NCBI RefSeq assembly: GCF_001984155.1
Contig: NZ_MTQO01000046.1
Span: forward strand, 372,001 to 436,000
Reading direction: 5' to 3'
Length of the DNA stretch: 64,000 nt
DNA from: Actinosynnema sp. ALI-1.44
Lineage (GTDB): Bacteria; Actinomycetota; Actinomycetes; Mycobacteriales; Pseudonocardiaceae
The notes under the pieces are model-generated. The model searched no databases, had not been told where the DNA came from, and saw only the letters and a list, made by a program, of their open reading frames with translations. Below are positions 45,710 to 54,950 of the stretch, one piece after another (position 1 is the first letter of the stretch; every line of letters begins with the position of its first letter). A program made the position numbers and the translations under genes.

Positions 45710-46440
45710 GCCTCGTGCTCCTTCAGATAGGCCAAGCTCGCCGCGACGCCGTCGAAGATGTCCCCGTCGTAGCGGTCGAACTCGATGACCCGCAACGCTT
45801 TGGGCGCCGCGGCGAGCACGTCCGCGACCGGCACGCTGCCCTGTCCGGCCGGGACCTGACCGGACGCGTCGACGGCGAGACCGCCGTCCTTGACGTGGAC
45901 GGCGTGCACCCGGTCGCCGAGGCGGCGCAGCAGCGCGGCCGCGTCCTCGCCGCCCGCCGTCGCCCAGTAGGTGTCGACCTCGAGCACGAGCTCCGGATCC
46001 AGCCGGTCGGCGAACACCTCGAAGGCGGTGCGGTCACCGATCCGGGATTGCAGCTCCCACCAGTGGTTGTGGTACCCGACCGTGACGCCGTACTCGGGTG
46101 CGATCGCGGCCGCGGCGTTCAGCGCTTCGGCGGTGGCCACGACATCGGCTTCCGTCTGCCACTTCTCGGCGGGCACGAACGGGTCGATCACCACGCGCAC
46201 GCCGCAGTCGGCGGCCGCCGCGAACACCGCGTGCTGGTCGGCGTCGATCAGCCGCGCGTGCGCGGTCGGGGCGGTGAGGCCGTTGTCGCGCAGGCCGGTT
46301 CGCAGCGCGTGGGCGTTCTCGGCCAGGCCGTACGGCTCGACGTGGGTGAACCCGATCTCCACGAGCCTGCGCAGGACCGCGCCGGGATTCTCGGCGAACT
46401 CGTCTCGCACGGAGTACAGCTGAACGGACACGTCGGTCAC
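45706..46440 (-). CDS. Sugar phosphate isomerase/epimerase (TIM barrel)
   Basis: This 244-residue AP-endonuclease-2-type TIM barrel is the group that includes xylose-isomerase-like and inosose isomerase/dehydratase enzymes. Metal-site residues are in GYHNHWWE, LVLEVDTYW, VHAVHVKDG and VIEFD. The substrate is not predictable. It is the first gene of the two-gene operon with the Gfo/Idh/MocA enzyme, a pairing seen in polyol or unusual-sugar catabolism. Confidence 0.88.
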   Translation of the reverse strand: MTDVSVQLYSVRDEFAENPGAVLRRLVEIGFTHVEPYGLAENAHALRTGLRDNGLTAPTAHARLIDADQHAVFAAAADCGVRVVIDPFVPAEKWQTEADVVATAEALNAAAAIAPEYGVTVGYHNHWWELQSRIGDRTAFEVFADRLDPELVLEVDTYWATAGGEDAAALLRRLGDRVHAVHVKDGGLAVDASGQVPAGQGSVPVADVLAAAPKALRVIEFDRYDGDIFDGVAASLAYLKEHEA

Positions 46441-46465
46441 TCCGACCCCCTGACACCAACGATGA

Positions 46466-46479
46466 TGGAAGCGCTCTCA
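46466..46479. promoter_or_regulatory. Candidate LacI-type operator of the isomerase operon
   Basis: TGGAAGCGCTCTCA, centred on GC, is a near-palindrome (10 of 14 positions) of the GNRAGCGCTYNC kind bound by LacI/PurR proteins. It lies 26 bases before the isomerase start. The regulator that would bind it is not next to it. Confidence 0.45.
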
Positions 46480-46552
46480 CGATTTCTACCAGGTGGTAAG
46501 TATTCAGGCCAGAGCGTAACGGACCACGCCCGCGAGAACAGCCCCCGAACGA

Positions 46553-47734
46553 TCACACCTGTCTGATCAGCGCGTCCGCCCGCAGCGCGATCTGGATCCG
46601 GAGGCGGGCGTCGGGGTCGTCGAGCCGGTCGCCGAACAACTCGATCAGCCGGTGCACGCGGTACCGCACGGTTTGCGGGTGTATCGCGAGTTCCTGCGCG
46701 GTTCGCGACACGCTGCCCCGCGTCCCCAGCCAGACCAGAAGAGTCTCCCCGAGCCGCTTGCGCTGCCCCGGCGTGAGACCGTCGAACGGTCGCAGGGTGC
46801 GATCGCGGATCTCCCGGACGAGGAACTCGTCACCGAGCAGCCACAACGTGCACAGGTGATCGGCGCTGTGGGAGACGGGTTGGTCCGGGAGCACCCCACG
46901 TTGGACAAGGCCCAGTGTCCGGCGTGCCAACGACAGTGACCGCGGCGCGTCGCCGATCCGCGCTGCCGGTCCAACAGCCAGACGCCGCCCCGGCAGCAGC
47001 GCGGTGAGGCCCTCCAGATGGCGTTCCGGGTCACCGGTGATCAGACATGGCTGGGCGCGTTCGAGGTCCACGAGGACGTCGGAGTGCGGGCCGGGTGCTC
47101 GAGGATCCTGTTCGCCCCCACGAGGTTCGCCCGCATGAGGTTCGACAGCCACGACGGTGACGCGATCCGGCAAGGGCCACTGCGCCAACGCCGCCTGCGC
47201 GGCGATGGAATCCGGCGCGACCGGCGGATCGGCGACCAGCAGGTCGACCAGCCGCTTGCGGCGCAGGGCCTGGGTGTCCGTCACGCGCGTCATGGCCGCG
47301 GTGTAGCCCTCGACCGACAGCGCCGAGATCTCGTCGACATAGGCGAGGATCGCCTCGGCACAGGTGTAGAGCACATTGGCGGGGACCCCGGCGGTACGGC
47401 CGAACTCGCGGACGTGCCGCCAGGCGACCCGGCCGCCGACGCGGTAGGCGGTCTGCAGACGACTCAGGTCGCGGCCTTCGTCGTACTCGGTCCTGCCGAG
47501 GTTGTGGAACACACTCGCCGACGTCTCCCGGGGAATGGCGTTCACCATGTCGAGGCACCCGGTGATGGCGTGCCGGACGGCACCGTCGAGTGGTTGCCGG
47601 TACTCCGGCACTGCTTGCCGCACCTCCCGCAGGATGGCACTCGTGAGCCGGTCGGCCCCGTGTCTGAAGTGGACCGCGAGCTCACCCGGCAGCGACGCCC
47701 ACAGCCGCGCGGACGAACCGAAGGTGCTCGACAT
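46553..47734 (-). CDS. PucR/CdaR-type transcriptional regulator (second copy)
   Basis: This 393-residue regulator has an N-terminal sensor of the RsbRD type (LPGELAVHFRHGADRLTSAILREV), the middle GGDEF-like part (GRRLAVGPAARIGDAP) and the PucR helix-turn-helix QELAIHPQTVRYRVHRLIELFG at the end. It starts at ATG 47734. It shares its architecture with the gene at 8357-9544, and they are likely paralogues. It lies 55 bases after the LuxR-type ATPase gene on the same strand; the target is unknown. Confidence 0.9.
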   Translation of the reverse strand: MSSTFGSSARLWASLPGELAVHFRHGADRLTSAILREVRQAVPEYRQPLDGAVRHAITGCLDMVNAIPRETSASVFHNLGRTEYDEGRDLSRLQTAYRVGGRVAWRHVREFGRTAGVPANVLYTCAEAILAYVDEISALSVEGYTAAMTRVTDTQALRRKRLVDLLVADPPVAPDSIAAQAALAQWPLPDRVTVVAVEPHAGEPRGGEQDPRAPGPHSDVLVDLERAQPCLITGDPERHLEGLTALLPGRRLAVGPAARIGDAPRSLSLARRTLGLVQRGVLPDQPVSHSADHLCTLWLLGDEFLVREIRDRTLRPFDGLTPGQRKRLGETLLVWLGTRGSVSRTAQELAIHPQTVRYRVHRLIELFGDRLDDPDARLRIQIALRADALIRQV

Positions 47735-47789
47735 CCGCCCAGTCTCGGCGCGGGCGAGACCACGGGTAAGCGTGAAAACACGTAGATCA

Positions 47790-50081
47790 CTACGTACGGC
47801 GCCGGTCACGGGCGGCGACCCACCGGGCGATCTGGGTGCGGTTGCTCGTGTCCAGTTTGGTGAGGATGTGCTGGACGTGGGTCTCGGCTGTGCGCAGCGA
47901 GATGACCAGCCTGGTGGCGATCTCCCGGTTCGACAGTCCTTGCGCGACCAGCCCGGCGATCTCCAGCTCGCGTGCTGTGAGCGGGTGGTCGGTGCCAGGC
48001 TTGGCGGGCGGGGGCACGGCAGCGGACTGTTCGTCGAGGACATAGGCCATCGCCTGGTTCTCGGGCAGTGCCCGTCCGGTGGCGCGGGCCTCGTCGAAGG
48101 AGTCCACACCGAGTTCCTTGGTGCTGATGTGCAGGTGGTGCAGGTGCGGCACGGACAGCGACGGCGCGGCCTCGGGTGACATGCCGACGAGACCCCACAA
48201 CCGGCCCGCGATGCCGAACAGGGTCGCCGCGCGTTCGTGCTCGCCCTGGCAGGTACACGCCCAGGCCAGGGCTTCGACGTGGTGCGCGGCACCGAATCGG
48301 CTGCCGATCGCCAGGTTCGCCCTGACCCCGGCCAACGCCGCCTGCCGGGCCACCGCGGGGTCTCCGTACAGCGACTCCACGACGGCCTGCGCGTACAGCG
48401 ACATGGTGTGGTAGTACGCGTCCCCGACTGGTTCGGTGAGGGCGAGCATCCCGCGCACCACCCGGCGGGCACCGGCCAGATCGCCGAGTACCGCGGTCGA
48501 AACGGCCAGGATGAACAGCGGGTGCACCTCCCGGCGTACGTCACCCTGCGCACGGCAGGCCGCCACCGCGCTGGTCGCCAACTCGGCTGCCTCGGCGAAC
48601 CGGCCCTGCAGCATCGCGCTGAGACCCCGGACGAGGGCGATGTGGGTGGACGCCGGTCCACTGGGAAGTCGCCGGGCCTCGGCCAGCCTGGCTTCCGCGA
48701 CTTCCACGTCGAACAGCCACAGCGCGTGGATCGCGTCGACGCTCAGTGCCAGCGCCCGGTCCGGATGGTCCGCCGGGGTCACCGCCAACGCGCGGTCCAA
48801 CCACCTGCGACTCTCCATACAGGAGCCGCGCAACGTCCAGTACTCGTTGACCCGGGCCGCCATCCGCAACGCCACCGGGGCCTCACCCGGCTCGCTCAGC
48901 GACCACTCCAAAGCAGCGCGCAGGTTCGCGTGGTCCCGGCGCAACCGATCCACCCACACGATCTGGTGCGCACTGAACCATTGCGCTTCGGCCGTCCGCG
49001 TGATCCGGTCGAACCAATCGCGGTGCCGTCTCGCGACCGCAGGCAGGTCGCCGGATCGCTCGAGTTGCTCGTACCCGAACTCCCGCAACGTCTCCAGCAT
49101 GCGGTAGCGCGCCACGCCCGAGTGCTCGTCACGCACCAGCACGGACTTGTCCAGCAGGCCGTCGATGAGATCGAGGACAGAGCCGGGCTCGGCGCAGACG
49201 AACTCGGCGGCGTCCAGGTCGAACGACCCGGCGAACACCGAAACCCGTTGCCACACCCGCTGTTCCGCCTCGGAACACAGCTGGTGGCTCCACTCGATGG
49301 TGGCTCGCAGGGTCTGCTGGCGTTCGGGGGCCGTGCGCGGGCCGGAGGTCAGCAACTCCAGCCGCCGGGTCAGCCGCTCGGTGATCTGCCGCGGCGACAA
49401 CGACCGGATCCGGGCCGCCGCGAGTTCGATCGCCAGCGGCAAACCCTCCAGCCGACGGCACAACCGCGCCACGTCGGCGCTGTTGTCCGACGAGACGCGA
49501 AACGACGGCACCACCGCCGAGGCCCTGTCCAGGAACAGTTGGACACCGTCGTAATCGGCGGGCTCGACCACGTCCTCCTCGGGCACACGCAGCGGTGGCA
49601 CAGGGAACACCTGTTCACCCTGCACGCCGAGTGACTGCCTGCTGGTCGTCAGCACCACCACGTCAGGGCACTCCAGCAACACAGCCTGGACGAGTTCGGC
49701 ACACGCGTCGACCAGGTGCTCGCAGTTGTCCAGCACCAGCAAGGCCGCGCGTTCCCGCAGGTGGGCGATCACCGTGCGCAGGGTCGGCTCATCGGACCGG
49801 TCGTGCAGCCCCAACCGGTCGGCAACCAGGGCGGGGACCAGCGCCGGGTCCCGCAGTTCGGCGAACCCGACGAAGACGGCACCGTCCTGGAACGCCTTCA
49901 CGGAGTCGCTCAGCAGCCGCGCCGCCAGCCTCGTCTTGCCGACGCCGCCAGGACCGGCGAGCGTGACCAGCCTCGCCGATCCCAGCAAGCGCCGTACCTC
50001 CGCATGCTCACCACGCCGCCCGACGTAGCTGGTCACCTCCATCAACCCCGCCGGCAAGGCTGGACGAGCAACACCGCTCAT
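47790..50081 (-). CDS. ATPase with C-terminal LuxR helix-turn-helix (STAND-type activator)
   Basis: This 763-residue regulator has an N-terminal NTPase with Walker A AGPGGVGKT (42-50) and Walker B ALLVLDNCEH (about 113-122). A long helical TPR-like middle follows, and the C-terminal LuxR domain is LTARELEIAGLVAQGLSNREIATRLVISLRTAETHV. It is of the class in which ATP binding and an unknown signal drive oligomerisation and transcription activation. The polyesterase gene ends 56 bases before its start region on the same strand, so it may control nearby secreted enzymes. Confidence 0.92.
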   Translation of the reverse strand: MSGVARPALPAGLMEVTSYVGRRGEHAEVRRLLGSARLVTLAGPGGVGKTRLAARLLSDSVKAFQDGAVFVGFAELRDPALVPALVADRLGLHDRSDEPTLRTVIAHLRERAALLVLDNCEHLVDACAELVQAVLLECPDVVVLTTSRQSLGVQGEQVFPVPPLRVPEEDVVEPADYDGVQLFLDRASAVVPSFRVSSDNSADVARLCRRLEGLPLAIELAAARIRSLSPRQITERLTRRLELLTSGPRTAPERQQTLRATIEWSHQLCSEAEQRVWQRVSVFAGSFDLDAAEFVCAEPGSVLDLIDGLLDKSVLVRDEHSGVARYRMLETLREFGYEQLERSGDLPAVARRHRDWFDRITRTAEAQWFSAHQIVWVDRLRRDHANLRAALEWSLSEPGEAPVALRMAARVNEYWTLRGSCMESRRWLDRALAVTPADHPDRALALSVDAIHALWLFDVEVAEARLAEARRLPSGPASTHIALVRGLSAMLQGRFAEAAELATSAVAACRAQGDVRREVHPLFILAVSTAVLGDLAGARRVVRGMLALTEPVGDAYYHTMSLYAQAVVESLYGDPAVARQAALAGVRANLAIGSRFGAAHHVEALAWACTCQGEHERAATLFGIAGRLWGLVGMSPEAAPSLSVPHLHHLHISTKELGVDSFDEARATGRALPENQAMAYVLDEQSAAVPPPAKPGTDHPLTARELEIAGLVAQGLSNREIATRLVISLRTAETHVQHILTKLDTSNRTQIARWVAARDRRRT

Positions 50082-50137
50082 GCCGACGCATGCTAATGGT
50101 CATCACCAGCGGCGCGCTTCCAGGCGGACGAAGTCGA

Positions 50138-50992
50138 TCACGACAGGGGACAGGACGCCAGGTACTCGGCGACACCCGGGCCGCCGGTCGCCGGGCACAG
50201 GAACTGCTCGTAGCGGGTGTCCTGGTCGACGAACCGCTTCAACCAGGCGGCGGCGTACCGGCCGGTGATGCTGTTCTCCTTCGTGAAGGCCATGTGGTCG
50301 GCTCCGGCCACGTCAAGCAGACCACGGTCCCGCGCGCCGGTGAGGCTGGTGTAGAACGGCCGGGCGTGCTTGTCGACGCTGGCCACACCGTCCGCGCTGC
50401 CACCGATGACCAGCGTGGGCGTCGCCACCGTGCTCCACGTCTCGTCCAAGTTGTACGGTGCGAGGGGGACGGACGCCTTGATGCCGGGCCTGGCCTCCGT
50501 CGCGTGGAGCGCGCCTCCCCCGCCCATCGAATGCCCCGTCACGGCGAGCCGCGCCGGGTCAAGCCGCTTGCGGACCACGTCGGGCGCACGCTGCGCGAGG
50601 TAGTCCATCGCGGCCAGCAGTTGCTTGCCCCGCGCCGAGGGCTGGTCGTAGATGCTGTTGGTCGCGATCGTGAAGACCACGAAACCCCGCGAGGCCATGT
50701 GCGGCCCGAGCCAGGCGACCGCGCCTTCCGGCGAAACGAAACCCGGCACAGCGACGACACCGCCGAACGTGCCCTGGCTGGTGTCGTCCGGGTAGTAGAT
50801 CGTGCCGCCCCCGAAGCCGGTGACCTGCGAGCGGGGAACGACGACCGTGGAATACGTGAAACTGCCGAGGGGCGCGAGCAGGGCCTGCTCGGTGGGCTTG
50901 GGCCCTCGTTCGTACGGGTTGGCAGCGGCCACGGCCGTACCGGGACTGAACGCCAGCACCGCGGCGAGAAGGACGATGGACCTCCGGAACAT
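50138..50992 (-). CDS. Secreted cutinase-like polyesterase (PET-hydrolase family)
   Basis: This 284-residue alpha/beta hydrolase has a signal peptide ending around AVAAA. The mature start NPYERGPKPTEQALLAPLG and FGGGTIYYP match Thermobifida cutinases. The triad is S155 (GHSMGGGG), D201 and H233 (GADHMAF). M156 follows the serine, and C266/C281 form the conserved terminal disulfide. Differences from the best-known PET hydrolases are phenylalanine F85 where the oxyanion tyrosine is expected and Y180 in place of the active-site tryptophan. It hydrolyses polyesters, cutin-like lipids or short triglycerides; which one is not known. Starts at ATG 50992. Confidence 0.9.
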   Translation of the reverse strand: MFRRSIVLLAAVLAFSPGTAVAAANPYERGPKPTEQALLAPLGSFTYSTVVVPRSQVTGFGGGTIYYPDDTSQGTFGGVVAVPGFVSPEGAVAWLGPHMASRGFVVFTIATNSIYDQPSARGKQLLAAMDYLAQRAPDVVRKRLDPARLAVTGHSMGGGGALHATEARPGIKASVPLAPYNLDETWSTVATPTLVIGGSADGVASVDKHARPFYTSLTGARDRGLLDVAGADHMAFTKENSITGRYAAAWLKRFVDQDTRYEQFLCPATGGPGVAEYLASCPLS

Positions 50993-51121
50993 GGCACTCC
51001 TTGCAGGGCTTGTGACATCGACTCCGCTGACCGGGATCGTCCCGATCAGGGTGTCGTCACACTGCCCGACACGCCAGCCCCCAGCCTCCGTGAGAGTACG
51101 TACGCGACTACGTATCCGTGG

Positions 51122-51580
51122 TCAGAGAAGCAGCACAGGCGTCGAAACGGGGCCGTTGCCGGAAAACGAGATCTTCGCCGGACCTCGCCGCACGAAGTCG
51201 TAGGTGAACCGCCCGGAGGCGTTCGCGGACACCTCAAGCACACCCGCGGCCGTACACAATCTGACACGGCAGGCCCCAGCAGGAACAACCCAGCCGTCCA
51301 CGCGAACAGTGACAGCACCGCTCTCGGTGACCGCGATCAGAACAGTCCGCCCCGGGCCGTCGAAGACACGCACCCTCGACCGGTCGTCCGCGTGCCGCGC
51401 CACCAGCCGGAGAATCTCGTCACCGGGATTGGTGTGGTCCAATGCGAAGCCGACTGTGTCGGCGAGGTCGTCGGGCACCGGGTCGATCTCGTCACAGAGC
51501 ACCCGGAGCCGGTCGAGTACTGCCTGCGTCTCCGGATCAGCCGTGACTCGGGTGGCATCGGCCGCGTCCACAAAGATCAC
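51122..51580 (-). CDS. Small uncharacterised protein of the CHAT/sigma-factor-associated type
   Basis: This 152-residue protein has a helical N-terminal half (DRLRVLCDEIDPVPDDLADTVGFALDH) and a beta-rich C-terminal half with VFDGPGRTVLIAV and VRVDGWVVPAG. In many actinobacteria a protein of this layout sits between an ECF-like sigma factor and a CHAT protease gene; neither is present here, so this is an orphan. It starts at GTG 51580 with an AGGCG before it. No function can be assigned. Confidence 0.6.
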   Translation of the reverse strand: MIFVDAADATRVTADPETQAVLDRLRVLCDEIDPVPDDLADTVGFALDHTNPGDEILRLVARHADDRSRVRVFDGPGRTVLIAVTESGAVTVRVDGWVVPAGACRVRLCTAAGVLEVSANASGRFTYDFVRRGPAKISFSGNGPVSTPVLLL

Positions 51581-51736
51581 CGCCTACGTAAGCGGTCGAG
51601 TAGTTCGCTCGCATGGCCCCTGTATCGGTCAGGAACACGACCGCGTTCCGGGTACGGACCGAGTTTCAGCGACATGAACACGGCCGTGGCGCCACAGCGC
51701 GTCTTTGTCGCTGTGGCGCCACGTCGTGTTACGTGC

Positions 51737-52846
51737 CTATCCAGTGCTTGCGACTGGTTCTTCCTCCTGTGGTTCTTGTTGTGCCGAGGACTTGTACCGG
51801 GGATTGGTCGCGTGCCACTCGTAGCCGCCGCCCATCCAGGAGCGGAGGCCACGCAGGAAGCGTTGCAGTTCCAGTGAGGGGATCGACTGCATGGCCCGGT
51901 GTGCTGTTTCGAAGTCACGCACGATCGAGTTGTGCAACTCGACCACGACCTCCGTGGCTTCCTGGATCGAGCAGTCCCGGTCCGCCGCTATCTGCAGGAC
52001 CATGTTGCACACCGGTTTCTCGTCCGCCGCGTCCTTCTCCACCGAGTGCAGGTCGTTGACGAGCACTGTCGCTGTTCCCGCGCGGAACGCCGCTTCGCGG
52101 ACACGGGGGTCGTAGTAGATCGACGCGGGCACCTCGTATCCGCCCACGACGTCCACCAACGTCATCGACGTGTAGAAGCTGTCGTGTTGACGTGTCGCCA
52201 GATACTTCCACGCCGGGGGGTACTCGCCGGTGTGCCGCCAGGCGGCGTACGCGTTCCAGCTGACGAACATGGCGAACGTCGAGTAGTTGACGCGCTGGAC
52301 CTGTGCCGCTGTCCCGAGTTGCGCGACGTGGTCCATTCCCGAACGCAGCGAGACCAGCACCGGATCGGACCGCAGTTCCGCGTCCAGGGGGACGGAGAAC
52401 TCCCCCGCGGGCGGCACCGGGTCCATCGCCGCCATCGCCACCGCCAGCCGTGGGGGCAACGCTGTCGGCGACGCGCCCATTTCGCTGTCGTCGGCGTACA
52501 GGTCGTCCGCCGCCCACCACGCCGCGTTCAGCTGCGCCGCGATCAGCAGGCGATCCGGGTCGTCGGAGTCCGGGTGCGCCAGCATCGCCAGCTTGCCGAA
52601 CCACGCCTTCCCGAGCAGTTCCAGCTGCTCGCCTTCGAACCCGCACTCCGCCGCCCAGATCACCAGCCTCCGGTTCACCTCGTCGGCCAGCGGCTCGTCG
52701 ACTCGCTCGACTATCGGCACGTACAGCGGTGGAGCGCTGCCATCACCCCATTCTCGTTCCACATAGGCTGGGTCGGAGGAGAGCTGGGACATCACGCGCG
52801 CGGCGGATGTCCCCAGCCCCGACGGTCCGAACAGGATGTCCGTCAT
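51737..52846 (-). CDS. 2-methylisoborneol synthase-type terpene cyclase
   Basis: This 369-residue class I terpene cyclase has the acidic metal motif DDLYADD (114-120) and the NSE triad NDLHSVEKD (264-272). Flanking sequence (NAAWWAADDLYADD, LPPRLAVAMAAMDP) matches bacterial 2-methylisoborneol synthases, which cyclise 2-methylgeranyl diphosphate to the earthy odorant. The partner methyltransferase is 16 bases upstream on the same strand, which settles the pathway. It is shorter at the N-terminus than most relatives, which carry a proline-rich extension of about 70-100 residues; no alternative upstream start restores one. Related methylated monoterpene cyclases (2-methylenebornane) cannot be excluded. 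Confidence 0.87.
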   Translation of the reverse strand: MTDILFGPSGLGTSAARVMSQLSSDPAYVEREWGDGSAPPLYVPIVERVDEPLADEVNRRLVIWAAECGFEGEQLELLGKAWFGKLAMLAHPDSDDPDRLLIAAQLNAAWWAADDLYADDSEMGASPTALPPRLAVAMAAMDPVPPAGEFSVPLDAELRSDPVLVSLRSGMDHVAQLGTAAQVQRVNYSTFAMFVSWNAYAAWRHTGEYPPAWKYLATRQHDSFYTSMTLVDVVGGYEVPASIYYDPRVREAAFRAGTATVLVNDLHSVEKDAADEKPVCNMVLQIAADRDCSIQEATEVVVELHNSIVRDFETAHRAMQSIPSLELQRFLRGLRSWMGGGYEWHATNPRYKSSAQQEPQEEEPVASTG

Positions 52847-52862
52847 CTGGCCTTCCCCGTCG

Positions 52863-53711
52863 TCAGATTCGGTCGGCCGCGATCAGCAGGTAGTGGAAGC
52901 TGCCCTCCTTGTAGGCGGTCAGGAACGGGTCCTCGATGCCGGTCGCGACGGATGACTGCGCCCGCAGTTCCCAGTACGGGATGGTCGCAGGCGTCAGGTC
53001 CACCACGTTGATCGGGACGAACCCGTTGGCGCCCAGCGCCTTGAAGTACTCGCTGCGGGGGTGGATGTTGCAGATGTAGTGCTGGTCGATCTGGCTGACG
53101 GCGCGCGAGCGCCCGCCGGTGACGTCGTTGTAGCAGCCGGTGATGCACACGTACCGGCCACCGGGCTGGATCAGCCGCGCGAACTCACCGTACAACTGGT
53201 GCAGGTCCACGTACATCGTTGTCTCGTTCGTCCAGATTCCGCGCATCGAACCGGTGTCGAACCCGGTGTCCAGCATGTTGCGGAAGTGGAACCGCACCTT
53301 GTCGTCGACTTTGCGTTGCCGCGCCTGGTCATTGGCGAACGCGACCTGCTGTTCGGAGATGCTCACGCCGTCCACGCTGCACCCGAACCGGTGGTTGGCC
53401 ATGATGCTCGTGCCACCGCGGCCGGAGCCCGCGTCCATCAGCCGGTCGGTCGGCGCGATGTCACCCAGGTGGTCGAGCAGGACGTTCGCCTGCGCCGTCT
53501 CCAGCCTGTGCATCTCCTCGATGACCGCCTGGTCGCCCGCGGTGAGCACCGACTTGTCGTAGTCGCCCAGCCCGTAGTGGTGGTGGTACAGCCCGTCTAC
53601 GTCACCCAGTTTGATGTTGACCGGATCCTTCTCGGCGTTCCAGTACGCGGCGATGGAACGCTGGTATTCGCTGCGCAGTACGGGTCCGGTGGCGGGCTGG
53701 ACAGTGGTCAT
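52863..53711 (-). CDS. Geranyl diphosphate 2-C-methyltransferase
   Basis: This 282-residue S-adenosylmethionine-dependent methyltransferase has the SAM motif LMDAGSGRGG (91-100). It also has NIKLGDVDGLYHHHYGLGD (32-50) and GWTNE-like WTNETTMYVDL, both typical of geranyl diphosphate C-methyltransferases. It adds the eleventh carbon of the 2-methylisoborneol skeleton. It is the first gene of a two-gene operon with the cyclase. It starts at ATG 53711. Upstream is about 200 bases of non-coding DNA with the motif GTGGACAGTGCAC, the likely promoter region. Confidence 0.92.
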   Translation of the reverse strand: MTTVQPATGPVLRSEYQRSIAAYWNAEKDPVNIKLGDVDGLYHHHYGLGDYDKSVLTAGDQAVIEEMHRLETAQANVLLDHLGDIAPTDRLMDAGSGRGGTSIMANHRFGCSVDGVSISEQQVAFANDQARQRKVDDKVRFHFRNMLDTGFDTGSMRGIWTNETTMYVDLHQLYGEFARLIQPGGRYVCITGCYNDVTGGRSRAVSQIDQHYICNIHPRSEYFKALGANGFVPINVVDLTPATIPYWELRAQSSVATGIEDPFLTAYKEGSFHYLLIAADRI

Positions 53712-53910
53712 CCGGTGACTCCTTCAAGGCTCGGTTCGCGCCGTCGCCCACCGAGCCTTGCAGCCGCACCCGGCCGCTGCGATCCGCCAGCCGGGGGCCC
53801 CGCCCGCACTAACGGGTGGTTCACAATGGACCATGAGTAGTGCACTGTCCACAAGTGATCTTCGATCCTGACGTTTCGCCTTCGCCGAACATTCCACTTT
53901 TCGTGGCCAC

Positions 53911-54429
53911 TCAGGCGCCGGACGATTCCTCCGCGATGCCCTTGATGTGCGCGAGCGTCGCGGTCATGTTGCGCTCGAGTTCGCGTAGCCGGACGAACAC
54001 GATCTTCTGTTCCTTGTCCGGCATACGATCGATCGCGGACGACAACCCGGAGCGGCCGGGCCCGACCCGCACCCACTGGGCCAGTTCGGTGCCGCCGTCC
54101 TTTCCCCGCAGGTGAAACCGCCAGGTCGCGGACGGCTCGGCGACGTCGCCGACGGCCCAGCCGAAGGTCCGGCCCCGCTCGCAGTCGACCACCTCGGACG
54201 TGGTCGACCACTCACCGAACGACTCGTGCCTGCTGTGCCCGACGAACCTGTGGCCGAGCGCGGGCCCGGTGACGCCGTCCAGCCATGCCACCCACTGCAG
54301 CTCGGTGCTCATGTCGGCCATCCGTTCGACGTCGGCCACGATCGCCCACACCCGATCGGGTGCCGCGTCGATCCACGTCCGCACCTCGACCGTGGGCTTG
54401 TCCGCGTACCGCGCGCCCGTCCACTCCAT
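53911..54429 (-). CDS. SRPBCC-family protein
   Basis: This 172-residue START/SRPBCC-fold protein (VEVRTWIDAAPDRVWAIVADVERMADMST at the N-terminus, ending in a long C-terminal helix) is probably a ligand- or cofactor-binding partner of an oxidoreductase. ATG 54429 is chosen over GTG 54453 because the fold begins right after it and GAGAGGG lies before it. It follows the HxlR gene by 20 bases and is the last gene of the three-gene operon. Confidence 0.8.
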   Translation of the reverse strand: MEWTGARYADKPTVEVRTWIDAAPDRVWAIVADVERMADMSTELQWVAWLDGVTGPALGHRFVGHSRHESFGEWSTTSEVVDCERGRTFGWAVGDVAEPSATWRFHLRGKDGGTELAQWVRVGPGRSGLSSAIDRMPDKEQKIVFVRLRELERNMTATLAHIKGIAEESSGA

Positions 54430-54449
54430 CGCCGTTTCACCCTCTCGTG

Positions 54450-54950
54450 TCACGCCTGCGCGAAACGCCGCCGGACCTCCGGCAGCGCCTTGAGCCGTTC
54501 GGGGTACCCGGGACCGAAGCCCATCGTCACGTCATCCGATGACAGGCTTCCGCCGCACGCCGAGCACACCACGTCGGCGTGCGCGTCCTGTCCGCATCCC
54601 CTGTGCCGCATCGTCACCGGTGGACCATCCACACTGGACAGCCAGCGGTCACCCCACCGGGTCATGGCGGCCAGCACACCGAAGAAGTCCCTGCCCTTCT
54701 CGGTGAGCACGTAGTCGTACCGGACCGGCTTGTCCTGGTACGGCTGCTTGTCCAGCAGCCCCTCGGCGACGAGCCTGGTCAGCCGGTCGGTAAGGGTGTT
54801 GCGGGCGATGCCGAGCCCGTGCTGGAAGTCGTCGAAGCGGCGGATGCCGTAGAACGCCTCACGCAGCACCAGCGGCGTCCACCAGTCCCCCAACAGGTCC
54901 ATGGTCCGCGCGATGGAACACGGCCACCGGTTCAGCGAACTGCGTTTCAC
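54450..54950 (-). CDS. HxlR-family regulator with C-terminal cysteine-rich module
   Basis: This 166-residue HxlR protein has the core LLGDWWTPLVLREAFYGIRRFDDFQ and recognition helix IARNTLTDRLTRL. A C-terminal zinc-ribbon-like part follows (HRGCGQ and CSACGG). It overlaps the luciferase-like gene by 4 bases and precedes the SRPBCC gene. It is the paralogue of the regulator at 23318, which is next to a decayed copy of a similar oxidoreductase gene. Confidence 0.92.
   Translation of the reverse strand: MKRSSLNRWPCSIARTMDLLGDWWTPLVLREAFYGIRRFDDFQHGLGIARNTLTDRLTRLVAEGLLDKQPYQDKPVRYDYVLTEKGRDFFGVLAAMTRWGDRWLSSVDGPPVTMRHRGCGQDAHADVVCSACGGSLSSDDVTMGFGPGYPERLKALPEVRRRFAQA

Noticed and set aside
46553-48661. 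A 702-residue protein joining LuxR-ATPase sequence to PucR
   Set aside because: The N-terminal 309 codons are the wrong frame of the LuxR-ATPase gene. PucR homology begins at ATG 47734.
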